Below, one piece after another: positions 35,571 through 50,181 of a DNA stretch of 64,000 bases. Both the position numbers and the translations under genes were made by a program. The notes under the pieces are model-generated. The model saw only the letters and a list, made by a program, of their open reading frames with translations, was not told where the DNA came from and made no database searches. This DNA comes from Nannobrachium achirus. Its lineage: Eukaryota; Chordata; Actinopteri; Myctophiformes; Myctophidae. The stretch's first letter is position 1, and every line of letters begins with the position of its first letter. The stretch spans positions 4,050,177 through 4,114,176 of the forward strand of contig OY997654.1 of the NCBI GenBank assembly GCA_963921795.1. Reading direction: 5' to 3'.

Positions 35571-35882
35571 TGAGAAAAAAAAAGTTTTTTGAGAAAAAAA
35601 AAAGTTTTTTGAGAAAAAAAAAAGTTTTTTGAGAAAAAAACATTTTTTTGAGGAAAAAAAAATTTTTGAGAAAAAAAAAATTGAGAAAAAAATGAAAGAA
35701 AAAAAAATTGAGAAAAAAAAAATTTGAGAAAAAAAATTTTTGAGAAAAAAAAATTGAGAAAAAAAAAATTTGAGAAAAAAACATTTTTGAGAAAAAAAAA
35801 TTTTTGAGAAAAAAACATTTTTGAGAAAAAAAAAATTTGAGAAAAAAAAAATTTGAGAAAAAAAAAATTTTGAGAAAATTTT
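35571..35882. repeat. A/T block of (T)nGAG(A)n units
   Basis: About 18 units in which a T run, GAG and an A run alternate. Long phenylalanine-rich open frames across it are artefacts. At 35407, AAAGCTGCAAGCAGCGATGA is a common fish repeat motif, also seen at 53068. Confidence 0.9.
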
Positions 35883-35883
35883 T

Positions 35884-37768
35884 AATTTTTTATTTAAACG
35901 ATATTTTGATAGTCCATACCGTTCTTCCGTAACAGGGTTCCAAAGTTAGCGGGAGGAGCCCGTTTTGTAAGAAGTAGCCATAAATCACAAACGAAACATC
36001 CAGTCAACACCAAATTTTAACCACAAGTGGGGGGCGCTATACTGAACATATACCCAAAAGCATTTCCACTTCGACCCATAGGGGGCACCACAAAAGCGCA
36101 AAACGTAACCGTTTCATGCCAAAACGTGTTTTTCAGGGGGAACGACCCTCTCAAAACGAAACACTAACACCAACCGCTACACAAGGTTGCACAGACTTAG
36201 CGAGCTGCAGGCACACTTAAAATTTCTTAGAAATTTTCTTTTCTAGTTAAGTCTTTCGCCACGAATTTCTGCACGTAATAACTGCCGCACAATTTACGCC
36301 ACCGCCGCAATATATACATCAAAACGTGCGGCTCGGCCGGGAATGGTGTGCTATTACTTTTCTTTCCGATCCGCGTTACCATTGCGACGTAATTCGCAAA
36401 AAACGACGCCAAAAAACCCCATTGACTTAGAATGGGGGAAACTTCGGCACGTAATAACTGCCGCACGATTTACGCCACCCCCGCAATATATACATCAAAA
36501 TGTGCGGCTCGGCCGGGAATGGTGTGCTATTACTTTTCTTTCCGATCCGCTTTACGATTGCGATGTAATTCGCAAAAAACAACGCCCAAAAACTCCATTG
36601 ACTTTGAATGGGGGACTCCGAAAAAAACCCAGAAACTTTGGCGCCACATAACTCTGCCATACTTTTGCCTAGCAACGTCATTTAAAATGTAAAATGCTCA
36701 CACAACTTTGGTCTTTTTCCGACCAATAGGGATGAGCTGTAATTGATTAAGCCTCGCCCCCTCTTTAACAGGAAGTGCCCTTCACCAAACAGGAAGTGCC
36801 TCTATAACTCATGAACCGTTTGTCGTACAGACGCGTGGATGGCGTCAAATGACTTGATTAAGAGTCCTTAACCTTAATTGGGGCCTATTTCGCCAAACAG
36901 GAAGCGCCCCTCACCAAACAGGAAGTGACCCTTTACCTCGTGAACCGTTTGTCGTACAGACGCGTGGCTGGCGTCAAATGATTGGTTTAAGAGTCCTTAA
37001 CCTTAATTGGGGCCCAATTCGCAAAACAGGAAGTGCCCCTCACCAAACAGGAAGTGACCCTTTATCTCGTGAACCGTTTGTCGTACAGACGCCTGGGTGG
37101 CGTCAAATGACTTGATTAAGAGTCCTTAACCTTAATTGGGGCCTATTTCGCCAAACAGGAAGTGCCCCTCACCAAACAGGAAGTGACCCTTTATCTCGTG
37201 AACCGTTTGTCGTACAGACGCGTGGGAGGCGTCAAATGACTTGATTAAGAGTCCTTAACCTTAATTGGGGCCTATTTCACCAAACAGGAAGTGCCCCTCA
37301 CCAAACAGGAAGTGACCCTTGATCTCGTGAACTGTTTGTCGTACAGACGCGTGGGTTGCGTCAAATGACATGATTAAGAGTCCTTAACCTAAATTGGGGC
37401 CTATTTCGCCAAACAGGAAGGGCCCCTCACCAAACAGGAAGTGACCCTTTATCTCGTGAACCGTTTGTCGTACAGGCGCGTGGGTGGCGTCAAATGACTT
37501 GATTAAGAGTCCTAGACCTTATTGGGGCCTATTTTTCCAAACAGGAAGTGCCCCTCACCAAACAGGAAGTGACCCTATATCTCGTGAACCGTTTGTCGTA
37601 CAGACATGTGGGTGGTGTCATATGAAAAACGATAATGTTAAAGCTTATGCAAAAAATGCTGATGTAAAAAAATGTAACGCTAATGCTAACACCAACTGCT
37701 ATACAAGGTTGCACAGACTTAGCGAGCTGCAGGCACTCTTAAAATTTCTTAGAAATTTTCTTTTCTAG
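35884..37768 (+). mobile_element. Helitron-like segments with 129-bp minisatellite
   Basis: The part 35884-36160 duplicates 32330-32590. A 3' end with AATTTCTTAGAAATTTTC and CTAG occurs at about 36246, directly followed by TTAAGTCTTTCGCC, another 5' start. This second segment includes ACTGCCGCACGATTTACGCC units and the minisatellite array, and ends at CTTTTCTAG (about 37768). It appears to be two or more related elements end to end. Confidence 0.65.
36816..37620 (+). repeat. 129-bp minisatellite, array 1
   Basis: Unit starts (CCGTTTGTCGTACAGACGCG) fall at 36816, 36945, 37074, 37203, 37332, 37461 and 37589. The strict 129-bp period contains CAAATGACTTGATTAAGAGT and two CCAAACAGGAAGTG boxes. 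Confidence 0.92.
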
Positions 37769-37945
37769 TAAAAGAAGTCTTCGAGCAAAACACACAATAT
37801 TGGAACTGTGGTCTCCCCTTTTATAAATTATAGCCATATGTAGGCTATACCAATTGCTGTGTGTGTTCTTTTTAAATCATTACAAGGTACAACTTGTAAG
37901 CATCAGGGATTCTTGGAATACTACCCCCCCCCCCCTTAGATTCTG

Positions 37946-38203
37946 CCTAGCAACACCACAGCTCTTTCTGTCTGTGGCTGCAGCCACTGAAGCTGTCTGT
38001 ACAGCACTGGTAGCAATGGATTAATAATCAACAGTAGAGGCATCACTTTCTGCACCCTCCGGAGTCCTCTGAGAGACTTTATTAGCCATCTGCACGAATG
38101 CTTAGGAGTTATTTGAGCATAGCTCCCAAAATCAGCTTTACACTTTAATTGTGACATTGGCCATTGAAGCTGTTTGACCAAACTAGGCAGTCTACTGATC
38201 ATT
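37946..38203 (+). repeat. Segmental duplication, copy 1, second block
   Basis: GCCTAGCAACACCACAGCTC through TCTACTGATCATT recurs at 48686-48940 at high identity. In copy 2 it is followed at once by CCAACTAAGCTACTG, which in copy 1 lies 3.46 kb further on, at 41668. Confidence 0.9.
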
Positions 38204-38975
38204 AAGTGTGCCTGCCATGCAACGCAATGGCAAAACACTTATTGTAATCTGCCATACTTAAGTCATTAAGTGTGGCTGCCATGCAACGCAATGGCAAAAC
38301 ACTTATTGTAATCCGCCATACTTAAGTCATTAAGTGTGCCTGCCATGCAACGCAATGGCAAAACACTTATTGTAATCCGCCATACTTAAGTAATTATGTA
38401 AGTAAGTAAGTGTTTCGCCACAAATTTCGGCACGTAATAACTGCCGCACGATTTACGCCACCGCCGCAATATATACATCAAAACGTGCGGCTCGGCCGGG
38501 AATGGGGTGCTATTACTTTTCTTTCCGATCCGCGTTACCATTGCGACGTAATTCGCAAAAAACTACGCCAAAAAACCCCATTGACTTAGAATGGGGGAAA
38601 TTTCGGCACGTAATAACTGCCGCACGATTTACGCCACCCCCGCAATATATACATCAAAATGTGCGGCTCGGCCCGGGAATGGTGTGCTATTACTTTTCTT
38701 TCCGATCCGCGTTACCATGGCAACGTAATTCGTAAAAAACTACGCTCAAAAACCCCCATTGACTTTGAATGGGGGACTCTGAAAAAAAACCAGAAACTTT
38801 GGCCCCACATTACTCTGACATACTTTTGCCTAGCAATGTCACTTAAACTTTAAAATGCACACACAACTTTGGTCTTTTTCCGGCCAATAGGGATGAGCTG
38901 TAATTGATTAAGCCCCGCCCCCTCTGTAACAGGAAGTGCCCTTCGCCAAACAGGAAGTGCCTCTACATCTCATGA

Positions 38976-39480
38976 ACCGTTTGTCGTACAGACGCGTTGG
39001 TGGCGTCAAATGACTTGATTAAGAGTCCTTGACCTAAATTGGGGCCTATTTCGCCAAACAGGAAGTTCCCCTCACCAAACAGGAAGTGACCCTTTATCTC
39101 ATGAACCGTTTGTCGTACAGACTCGTGGGTGGTGTCAAATGACTTGATTAAGAGTCCTTGACCTAAATTGGGGCCTATTTCGCCAAACAGGAAGTTCCCC
39201 TCACCAAACAGGAAGTGACCCTTTATCTCATGAACCGTTTGTCGTACAGACTCGTGGGTGGCGTCAAATGACTTGATTAAGAGTCCTTAACCTCAATTGG
39301 GGCCTATTTCGCCAAACAGGAAGTGCCCCTCACCAAACAGGAAGTGACCCTATATCTCATCAACCGTTTGTCGTACAGACGCGTGGGTGGTGTCATATTA
39401 CTTGATTAAGAGTCCTTAACCTTAATTGATGCTTCCTTCACCAAACAGGAAGTGCCCTCCGCCAAACAGGAAGTGCCTCT
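38976..39480 (+). repeat. 129-bp minisatellite, array 2
   Basis: Units starting CCGTTTGTCGTACAGAC at 38976, 39106, 39235 and 39364, the same repeat as in array 1. It is broken by the MITE at 39483. Confidence 0.9.
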
Positions 39481-39482
39481 AT

Positions 39483-40042
39483 GGGTGCGTTCGGAAACCC
39501 GCACCGAGTGTGTGCTCGGTGTAGTGAGTGCAGTGGGCGTGACGTTGGAGAGTGCGTTCAGTGTGGCTTATTTACGAACGACCAGTTTTAACAGGGAGCT
39601 GTGTGCTTTTTCACTCTGAACTCTGAATGCAAACTTTCTGAAAAGCAGCAGTTGCTAAGTATGCTAACGTAACATTGACATTGAAAGGAGATGTAATTCA
39701 TAGCATTTGCATACCTGCTGTTAGTTTACACGTTAATGTGTGTGAACTATCAAGGCCAAACGACCAATTAAGCTGCAAATGCTGCATTTTGCGGTAATTT
39801 CCTCCATTCTTCACAGCTGAGAAGCGTTCGAGACATGGCTATGAAAACCAACCAATCAGAACACCGAACCACCGCACCACACTGCCTAACCCCATCTTCT
39901 GAGTAGGGTTGGTGAGTGCGTGCACTCAACACACCAGTGCGCCGCGCACTGGATTTCCGAACGACAACGCACCAAGTGCACCGAATAAACGAACGACAAC
40001 ATGGCACACCAGTGCGTTGAGTGCGCATTTCCGAACGCGCCC
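39483..40042. mobile_element. 560-bp MITE in the minisatellite
   Basis: Termini GGGTGCGTTCGGAAA and TTTCCGAACGCGCCC, flanked by TAT on both sides. Neighbouring repeat units give the uninterrupted target CTCTATATCTC. The 3-bp duplication suggests a PIF/Harbinger- or CACTA-like origin, not resolved. Confidence 0.75.
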
Positions 40043-41162
40043 TATATCTCATGAACCGTTTGTCGTACAGTTGATAATGTTAAAGCTAATGCAAAAAATG
40101 CCAATGTTAAAAAATCTACCACTAATCTAACGCTAATGCTAACACCAACCGCTACACAAGGTTGCACACACTTAGCGAGCTGCTGGCACACTTAAAATTT
40201 CTTAGAAATTTTCTTTTGTAGTTAAGTAATAACTGCCGCACGATTTCCGCCACCGCCGCAATATATACATCAAAACGTGCGGCTCGGCCGGGAATGGGGT
40301 GCTATTACTTTTCTTGCCGATCCGCATTACCATGGCGATGTTATTCGCAAAAAACGACGACCCAAAAACCCCATTGACTTTGAATGGGGGCCCCCAAAAA
40401 AGAAAACCAGAAACTTTGGCGTCACATTAATCTGGCATACTTTTGCCTAGCAACGTGATTTAAACTTTAAAACGCTCACAAGTCTTTGGACTTTTTCCGG
40501 CCAATAGGTAAGAGCTGTAATTGATTAAGCCCCGCCCCCTCTGTATTCCTATTGGCTGGGCTGTAAACAGACATAACTCCAGTTCACAGCATGGTACCGT
40601 CTTGAAACTTGGTGTCTGGACTTACACGGCCAATAGGAATGATCTGTAATTTCTTAAGCCCCGCCCCCTCTGCCTTCCTATTGGCTGGGCTTGGGGGAAA
40701 TTTTGGCACGTAATAACTGCCGCACGATTTACGCCACCCTTTTCTTTCCGATCCGCGTTACCATGGCAACTTAATTCGTAAAAAACTACGCGCAAAAACC
40801 CCCATTGACTTTGAATGGGGGACTCCGAAAAAAACCCAGAAACTTTGGCACCACATAACTCTGCCATACTTTTGCCTAGCAACGTCACTTAAACTTTAAA
40901 ATGCATACACAACTTTGGTCTTTTTCCGGCCAATGGGATGAGCTGTATTTGATTAAGCCCCGCCCCTCTGTAACAGGAAGTGCCTCTTTATCTCATGAAC
41001 CGTTTGTCGTACAGACGCACGGATGGCGTCATATGACTTGATTAAGAGTCCTTAACCTTAATTGGGGCCTATTTCGCCAAACAGGAAGTGCCCCTCACCA
41101 AACAGGAAGTGACCCTTTATCTCATGAACCGTTTGTCGTACAGACTTGTGGGTGATGTCAAA

Positions 41163-41500
41163 TGCTAATGCTAACACATGCTAATGCTAACACATGCTAA
41201 TGCTAACACATGCTAATGCTAATGCTAACACATGCTAATGCTAATGCTAACAAATGCTAATGCTAACACATGCTAATGCTAACAAATGCTAATGCTAACA
41301 CATGCTAATGCTAACACATGCTAATGCTGACAAATGCTAATGCTAACCAATGCTAATGCTAATACATGCTAATGCTAACAAATTCTAATGCTAAAAATGT
41401 TAATGCTAATGCTAACAAATACTAATGCTAACACATGGTAATGCTAATGCTAACAAATGCTAATGGTAACAAATGCTAATGCTAACAAATGCTAATAAAA
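41163..41500 (+). repeat. ATGCTAATGCTAAC microsatellite
   Basis: More than twenty copies of ATGCTAAT in ATGCTAATGCTAACACATGC-like units. Shorter versions occur at about 32690-32750 in copy 1 and inverted at about 33900. Confidence 0.93.
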
Positions 41501-41667
41501 ATGTTAATGTTAAAGCTAATGATAAAAATGCTGATGTAAAAAATTCTAATAATGATGTTAATGTTAATGCAAAATGCTAATGCTAACACCAACTGCTATA
41601 CAAGGTTGCACACACTTAGCGAGCTGCAGGCACACTTAAAATTTCTTCGAAATTTTATTTTCTAGTT

Positions 41668-42233
41668 CCAACTAAGCTACTGAAAACCTGGCCATCCATT
41701 CATGATTCATTTTGTTAACAGACACACAAACAATTTAGCAAATGTAACAAAAACATAACCCCATTGACCTGATTTGATTATGACTCTCATAATGATATCA
41801 TACAAATATAAGGAATTAATGACTAATTACGATTGCAATTATTTAAAGCTTTTGTAATTTGTTATAAGTGTACATGGAAAATACAAACATATTGTTTTAA
41901 TCACTACTTTTTGTTTAGGTTGAGTGGCTGTAACCTGTCAGAGAGATGCTGTGAGGAGTTAGCATCAGTTCTGTACTCCTCCGGCTTGATAGAACTGGAT
42001 CTCAGCAATAATGAGAATCTACAGGATAAAGGTGTTCAGCATCTCTGTGTTGGACTGGGGAGTCCAGACTGTACACTGGAGACCCTCAGGTCAGTATCAC
42101 TGAATATAATATATTCCTGAATTGTGTTATATTGTTGTACATCCACCACTCAAGACCTTTTACCCATGCATTTCATCCATAGACATTTCATAAATATTTT
42201 TTAAACATATTTTAAGCCTCGGACAAAGCAATT
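41668..42233 (+). repeat. Segmental duplication, copy 1, LRR block
   Basis: CCAACTAAGCTACTGAAAAC onward matches 48941-49836 nearly base for base in exon and introns, except for a 330-bp insertion in copy 2. It contains the first LRR exon. Confidence 0.92.
41919..42089 (+). CDS. NLR leucine-rich-repeat exon 1
   Basis: 171-bp exon, TTTGTTTAG acceptor and CTCAG/GTCAGT donor, phase 2 to 2. After the NACHT exon it reads [20 protein letters not shown], then [20 protein letters not shown] and [11 protein letters not shown]. This is the standard two-repeat LRR exon of fish NLRs, ribonuclease-inhibitor type, likely a ligand-sensing or autoinhibitory surface. Confidence 0.92.
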
Positions 42234-42507
42234 TTTGTATGCAACGATTAATTAGAAAGCTGAAAAAAAGACAAGGGTACAACACTGTGTACATCATTTT
42301 TGTCAAAAGTGCAGCAACTACAATCCAAGATTGCATTGCGAATGGCATTTATTTCCTGAAATGTATCCCATAAACCACGCTCAGTTTAGTTACCCAGGCC
42401 AGCATATGGCCTGACATGTAGGGATTTTCCTCTCTGAGGCCGCTCTTATGCGATCTTTATTAAAATAAGTTTTTACTAAAACTAGAGTGATTGCATACAT
42501 ACTCGGG

Positions 42508-43135
42508 CATAGGCGATTTTAAGGGATGTCCTTGGGTGCACTTGCACCCCCTGGCCACCAGGCGGCCATTTATTTATTTTTTACTTTTTTTTGTAATGTA
42601 ACTTTATTTTATAATTATTAAATAAAACAGTGATCGTGGTTTGTAAAATGTGCGCAAAAAGAGAGGAGGGGCAAGTATTTCTGTTGTTAACTTGGCAGAC
42701 TTGGCAGGCACTATGGGTGGTCTGTGAGATTAACACCATATAGGCATTTTACAGATTGAGAAAGAACACGAAATGCAGCAAATAATTGATCAGTATGCAA
42801 GTGCCAAAAACCGGAGGATGCAGTTCATTGTGTAATAAGGATGATTGCTTGATTGCTTGATGATTAACTTGATGTTTGGATTTATATGTCCTGTGCTGCC
42901 TCTGCCTGCAAAATATAAGTAAATGAATTTGCTCATGGTGTCTAGAAAAAGAAGCACCTGTTTTGCACTTTTTTTTGTTTATATTGTGGTACATTTGGGT
43001 AAAAAATAAACTGCAGAAACCCGTTAAAACAACAGGACAAAAAAAAAGATTTTTGTTTCCGCGCACGTGCATGAGGTAATAGAAGTACTCGGTCTGTCTT
43101 GCACCCCCTGATAAAAGAGGCTAGAATCGCCTATG
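42508..43135. mobile_element. hAT-type element with 8-bp target duplication
   Basis: Termini CATAGGCGATT and AATCGCCTATG with perfect TACTCGGG flanks at 42500-42507 and 43136-43143. 628 bp, no transposase. Confidence 0.88.
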
Positions 43136-43143
43136 TACTCGGG

Positions 43144-43589
43144 GGTTCTACAGGAGCATATAGAACCATTTTACAACCACAAGCCTACTGCTAAGTGTAC
43201 ATTGAAATTTTACGATTTAATGGCTGATAATGAAATCCCCTATGGGGTAAATGAATGGGCAGTTTACTTCCGGGACCTCACTGCGATGCTCTATGGAAGA
43301 TCCAAACGGCAGCTCCCTATTTGATCTTAGATCTGTCTGTCTCTGTGACAGACAGACACACAGTACTATGCAGAAAAAAAGGGGGTGAAACACACAATGC
43401 AAAAATAAATGATATTTACAATAGAAAGGTCAGGGGGAGGTAAGGATAGATAACTTTACTGTTACCAGTTTCGACACTTTCAACATTTTGAAACTTGACC
43501 CTTTGTTTGAGCCGAATCTGGGTTGAACATGATCTGTGGCGCTGCCTCTGGTGTTGTAATTGTGAACATCCTTGACGTTTTGGAAGTAG
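43144..43589. other. Intronic interval without recognised gene
   Basis: Short open frames only; none resembles a known protein. CTGTCTGTCTCTGTGACAGA forms a small stem near 43335. Confidence 0.45.
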
Positions 43590-44091
43590 TTAGTCAGGTA
43601 CATGGGTATCTTAGTGGCGTAGTGCAGGTATCTTGTAGACCAGTATTTAGTCAGGTACATGGGTATCTTAGTGGTGTAGTGTATCTTGTAGACCAGTATT
43701 TAGTCAGGTACATGGGTATCTTAGTGGTGTAGTGTATCTTGTAGACCAGTATTTAGTCAGGTACATGGGTATCTTAGTGGCGTAGTGTATCTTGTACACC
43801 AGTATTTAGTCAGGTACATGGGTATCTTAGTGGCGTAGTGTATCTTGTACACCAGTAGTTAGTCAGGTACATGGGTATCTTAGTGGTGTAGTGTATCTTG
43901 TACACCAGTATTTAGTCAGGTACATGGGTATCTTAGTGGTGTAGTGTATCTTGTACACCAGTAGTTAGTCAGATACATGGGTATCATAGTGGTGCAGTGT
44001 ATCTTGTACACCAGTATTTAGTCAGGTACATGGGTATCTTAGTGGCGTAGTGTATCTTTTACACCAGTATTTAGTCAGGTACATGGGTATC
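43590..44091 (+). repeat. 53-bp minisatellite
   Basis: About nine units of TTAGTCAGGTACATGGGTAT followed by CTTAGTGG-GTAGTGTATCTT, period 53 (43647, 43700, 43753, 43806, 43859 and so on). A final part-unit resumes at 45151 after an insertion. Confidence 0.93.
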
Positions 44092-44685
44092 TAAGGCGGC
44101 ATTCACACAGGCACGTTTTATTACGATTAAAACGAATCCTAAAACGTATTGTTGGAAAATACACAACGGTTGGGCATGTGTGAAGACGCATCCGTATTCT
44201 TTTTCGAATAAAAGAAACGAATGCAAATCCACAAAAAAACGGTGGTTTCGATGCGCTACCGCAAACGCTTCCCTGTTGGTGTGAATCCATCCGTCTCAAA
44301 TACAGGCAATATATAGAGCCATGTGCGGGTTAAATCCATAGTTATTTATAAAAGGTTAAATCCCCCTCCAGACCGTCCGTTCTCATTAGATTTCTGACCA
44401 TTCTGGCCGCCTCCTCCCCTCATTGATTCAATGTCTGATCACCGCTCCCTCGATCGCACATGATGTATTATTTGAGAGGAGTTGCTCACAGTTAGATAAA
44501 AGGAAAGTGCCACAGGAGTCACTTGTATATCATATATAGGCTATAGGCCTAATATAATATAGGCCGATGTGTGGGTCTCTCGCCCTTGCTCGCGCGCGCG
44601 GCTCTCTGTGCCAAATAATGTCCAAATGGAGACGCTTCATGCGCGGAGCGCAGAGAGGGAACCAGCGGAGGGCAAGACGAGGGGC

Positions 44686-44734
<49 letters not shown>

Positions 44735-45153
44735 CGTTGATGTCCTCCTCTTCGTAGATATTCATATCTGGCTATTAAAAGTATTTGCTGTCTGGCTTAT
44801 TGCTGGTAGATTTTGCGAGTCCCTCCGGCCGCCTGGTTTTATTTTTTGATCGCCCGTTTACGATCGTCGACCTCAGATAAATAGGCTGACGCCTGCGCCT
44901 CAATTTTGCGGCGGTCCTGCGGTTACATTGTGAGTTGAACTTGAAGAATTAATAAACACAGGGAGATGGAGGGGGCATTATTATGCAGCTTGGATACATA
45001 CATGTCCCATGGACAGACGTGGACGATTCATTGTTTCGGATGACAATGTGCAGTGTGAGGGCAAACGTATCAATTAAATATGCAAGAATGTAGCAACTTC
45101 ACCCCTCCCATTCGCACGACTAAACCGAATTATATTATGAGAATGTGGCCTTA
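44092..45153. mobile_element. Insertion within the 53-bp minisatellite
   Basis: It starts TAAGGCGGCATTC and ends GAATGTGGCCTTA, splitting the unit GGGTATCTTAGTGG; a TWA-type 3-bp target is plausible (PIF/Harbinger-like). It contains a GA run (44689-44734). Part of it (about 44590-44960) recurs inverted at 46110-46430. Confidence 0.65.
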
Positions 45154-45317
45154 GTGGTCTAGTGTATCTTGTACACCAGGCCCATCTACTTTGAGCCACC
45201 CCACACTTGAAAGGTGATTAGCGGTGAGGTGAGTCAGAGAAGGAAGGTTAAGCAGGACCCTAATTAATTTGTTTTGGGCTGTTTGCCTGGAGCCTGTGTA
45301 GTTTAGAGCTTAGTTAA

Positions 45318-45320
<3 letters not shown>

Positions 45321-45399
<79 letters not shown>
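45321..45399. repeat. (GT)n microsatellite
   Basis: Pure GT run just before the hAT element at 45428. Confidence 0.95.
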
Positions 45400-45401
<2 letters not shown>

Positions 45402-45427
45402 CGTGCACACGCTTGCATATTGAAGGG

Positions 45428-48390
<2,963 letters not shown>

Positions 48391-48402
48391 TTGAGGGGTA
48401 GT

Positions 48403-49834
48403 ATCTGTGATTCTTATGTGAAAAGGAAGGGAGTGTTAATCATATTCTGATTATACATTTTTTCAAGTTTATTGAAAAATTCAAAAGGAAATGCAAAGAA
48501 TACTTGTTGAGTTTCACTAATTTAGACGATTGATTCATTGAATATTGCCTCCTATAGCTACATATTAAACTGTAATTATTTGTAGATTTACTGTCCTTTG
48601 AGTTTCTACGTAAACATCAGATTTACAACTCAGGGTAAAGCATACACATAATCAGTGTGTTATATTTACAGTAGGTGTGAGGAGAGCCTAGCAACACCAC
48701 AGCTCTTTCTGTCTGTGGCTGCAGCCACTGAAGCTATCTGTACAGCACTGGTAGCAATGGATTAATCAACAGTAGAGGCATCACTTTCTGCACCCTCCGG
48801 AGTCCTCTGAGAGACTTAATTAGCCATCTGCACGAATGCTTAGGAGTTATTTGAGCATAGCTCCCAAAATCAGCTTTACACTTTAATTGTGACATTGGCC
48901 ATTGAAGCTATTTGACCAAACTAGGCAGTCTACTGATCATTCCAACTAAGCTACTGAAAACCTGGCCATCCATTCATTCACCTTTGGCCTGAACTGCGCC
49001 CCCCCCCCCCCCCCCCAAAAAAAATCTTTTTGAAAGAAAAAAAAAGTTTTTGAAAAAAAAAAAATTTGAAAAAAAAAAAGTTTTTGAAAAAAAAAAAAAA
49101 GATTTCTTCAAAAACGGCCGATGATGACGTCATCATCGGCAGCAAATCTGGACAGCCTGTTTTAAGAACCCGTGGGATACTTTTAACCGTCGCCTTCTCA
49201 AAACCAGAGAAAGACACAACGGTCAGAAATGGGACTTTGTGAGGATAGAAGGTGCTAGTGGGACCCCAAAAAAAGGTTTTAAAATAGGAAAAGTGAATTT
49301 TCACGGTGTATCACCTTTAACAAAAACACAAACAATTTAGCAAATGTAACAAAAAACATAACCCCATTGACCTGATTTGATTATGACTCTCATAATGATA
49401 TCGTACAAATATAAGGAATTAATGACTAATTACAATTGCAATTATTTCAAGCTTTTGTAATTTGTTATAAGTGTACATGGAAAATACAAACATATTGTTT
49501 TAATCACTACTTTTTGTTCAGGTTGAGTGGCTGTAACCTGTCAGAGAGATGCTGTGAGGAGTTAGCATCAGTTCTGTACTCCTCCGGCTTGATAGAACTG
49601 GATCTCAGCAATAATGAGAATCTACAGGATAAAGGTGTTCAGCATCTCTGTGTTAGACTGGGGAGTCCAGACTGTACACTGGAGACCCTCAGGTCAGTAT
49701 CACTGAATATAATATATTCCTGAATTGTGTTATATTGTTGTACATCCACCACACAAGACCTTTTACCCATGCATTTCATCCATAGACATTTCATAAATAT
49801 TTATTTAAACGTATTTTAAGCCTCGGACAAAGCA

Positions 49835-49836
<2 letters not shown>
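48403..49836 (+). repeat. Segmental duplication, copy 2
   Basis: Compact version of the duplicated segment: 48403-48454 matches 30320-30371, 48686-48940 matches 37946-38203, and 48941-49836 matches 41668-42233. It has its own 330-bp insertion (about 48984-49318). That insert contains poly-C, a (T)n(G)(A)n block and an end GGTGTATCACCTTTAAC resembling a TTAA-site MITE. Confidence 0.9.
49522..49692 (+). CDS. NLR leucine-rich-repeat exon 2 (duplicate)
   Basis: 171 bp, phase 2 to 2, identical to the exon at 41919 but for one base that changes G to R in CVGLGSP/CVRLGSP. The acceptor is TTTTTGTTCAG. Splicing both copies extends the LRR array by 57 residues. Confidence 0.92.
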
Positions 49837-49875
<39 letters not shown>

Positions 49876-49917
49876 GTGCGTGTGTGCGTGTGTGCGTGCG
49901 TGCGTGCGTGCGTGCAG
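49836..49917. repeat. (TG)n(CGTG)n at a splice acceptor
   Basis: A TG tract passing into CGTG repeats that ends CGTGCAG, the acceptor of LRR exon 3. There is no ordinary polypyrimidine tract. Confidence 0.93.
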
Positions 49918-50067
49918 GTTGTCAGGCTGTATGGTCACAAAGGAAGGCTGCTCTCATCTGGTCTCAGCTCTGAGGTCCAACTCTCACCTGAAGGTGTTGG
50001 ATGTGACCTCCAATCCTCTTGGAGATGGAGTGGAGCTTCTCTCTACTCTACCACTTCAGACTCTCAG
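49918..50067 (+). CDS. NLR leucine-rich-repeat exon 3
   Basis: A 150-bp exon, phase 2 to 2, reads LSGCMVTKEGCSHLVSALRS, then HLKVLDVTSNPLGDGVELL and LPLQTLR. It is one LRR pair, slightly shorter than the usual 57-codon unit. The donor CTCAG/GTATGG is good. It is the last firm exon of the NLR in the window. Confidence 0.9.
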
Positions 50068-50181
50068 GTATGGAGATGCTTGCTGCCTCTAATAATGTAT
50101 ATTCTAGTTATTTTAGAGTAGGTAAATCATACTGTGATGCTGTGTAGTTGTTTAATGGTGTAAAATCATTATTGTTTATAG

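Larger units (their letters stand above)
38202..41667 (+). mobile_element. Helitron-like element, copy 5, with empty site
   Basis: About 3.46 kb inserted at GATCA/TTCCAACT; the duplicated segment at 48931-48950 gives the unoccupied site, so both ends are known. It begins TTAAGTGTGCCTGCC, with three tandem copies of the 60-bp 5' module (38202-38395). It continues with CGGCACGTAATAACTGCC units and a 129-bp array, and a 560-bp insertion follows. After the ATGCTAATGCTAAC array it ends with GCAGGCACACTTAAAATTTC, a stem and CTAG. No protein is encoded. Confidence 0.82.

Noticed and set aside
35510..35818. Phe-rich reading frames on the minus strand
   Set aside because: Translation of the (T)nGAG(A)n block.
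36816..39480. CRISPR-like array
   Set aside because: The 129-bp units are repeated in full with no unique spacers, in a vertebrate intron; this is a minisatellite.
49838..50121. Cys-Val-rich frames continuing into LRR-like sequence
   Set aside because: The repetitive N-terminus is the (TG)n tract. The real coding part is LRR exon 3, which starts at 49918 after the CAG acceptor.
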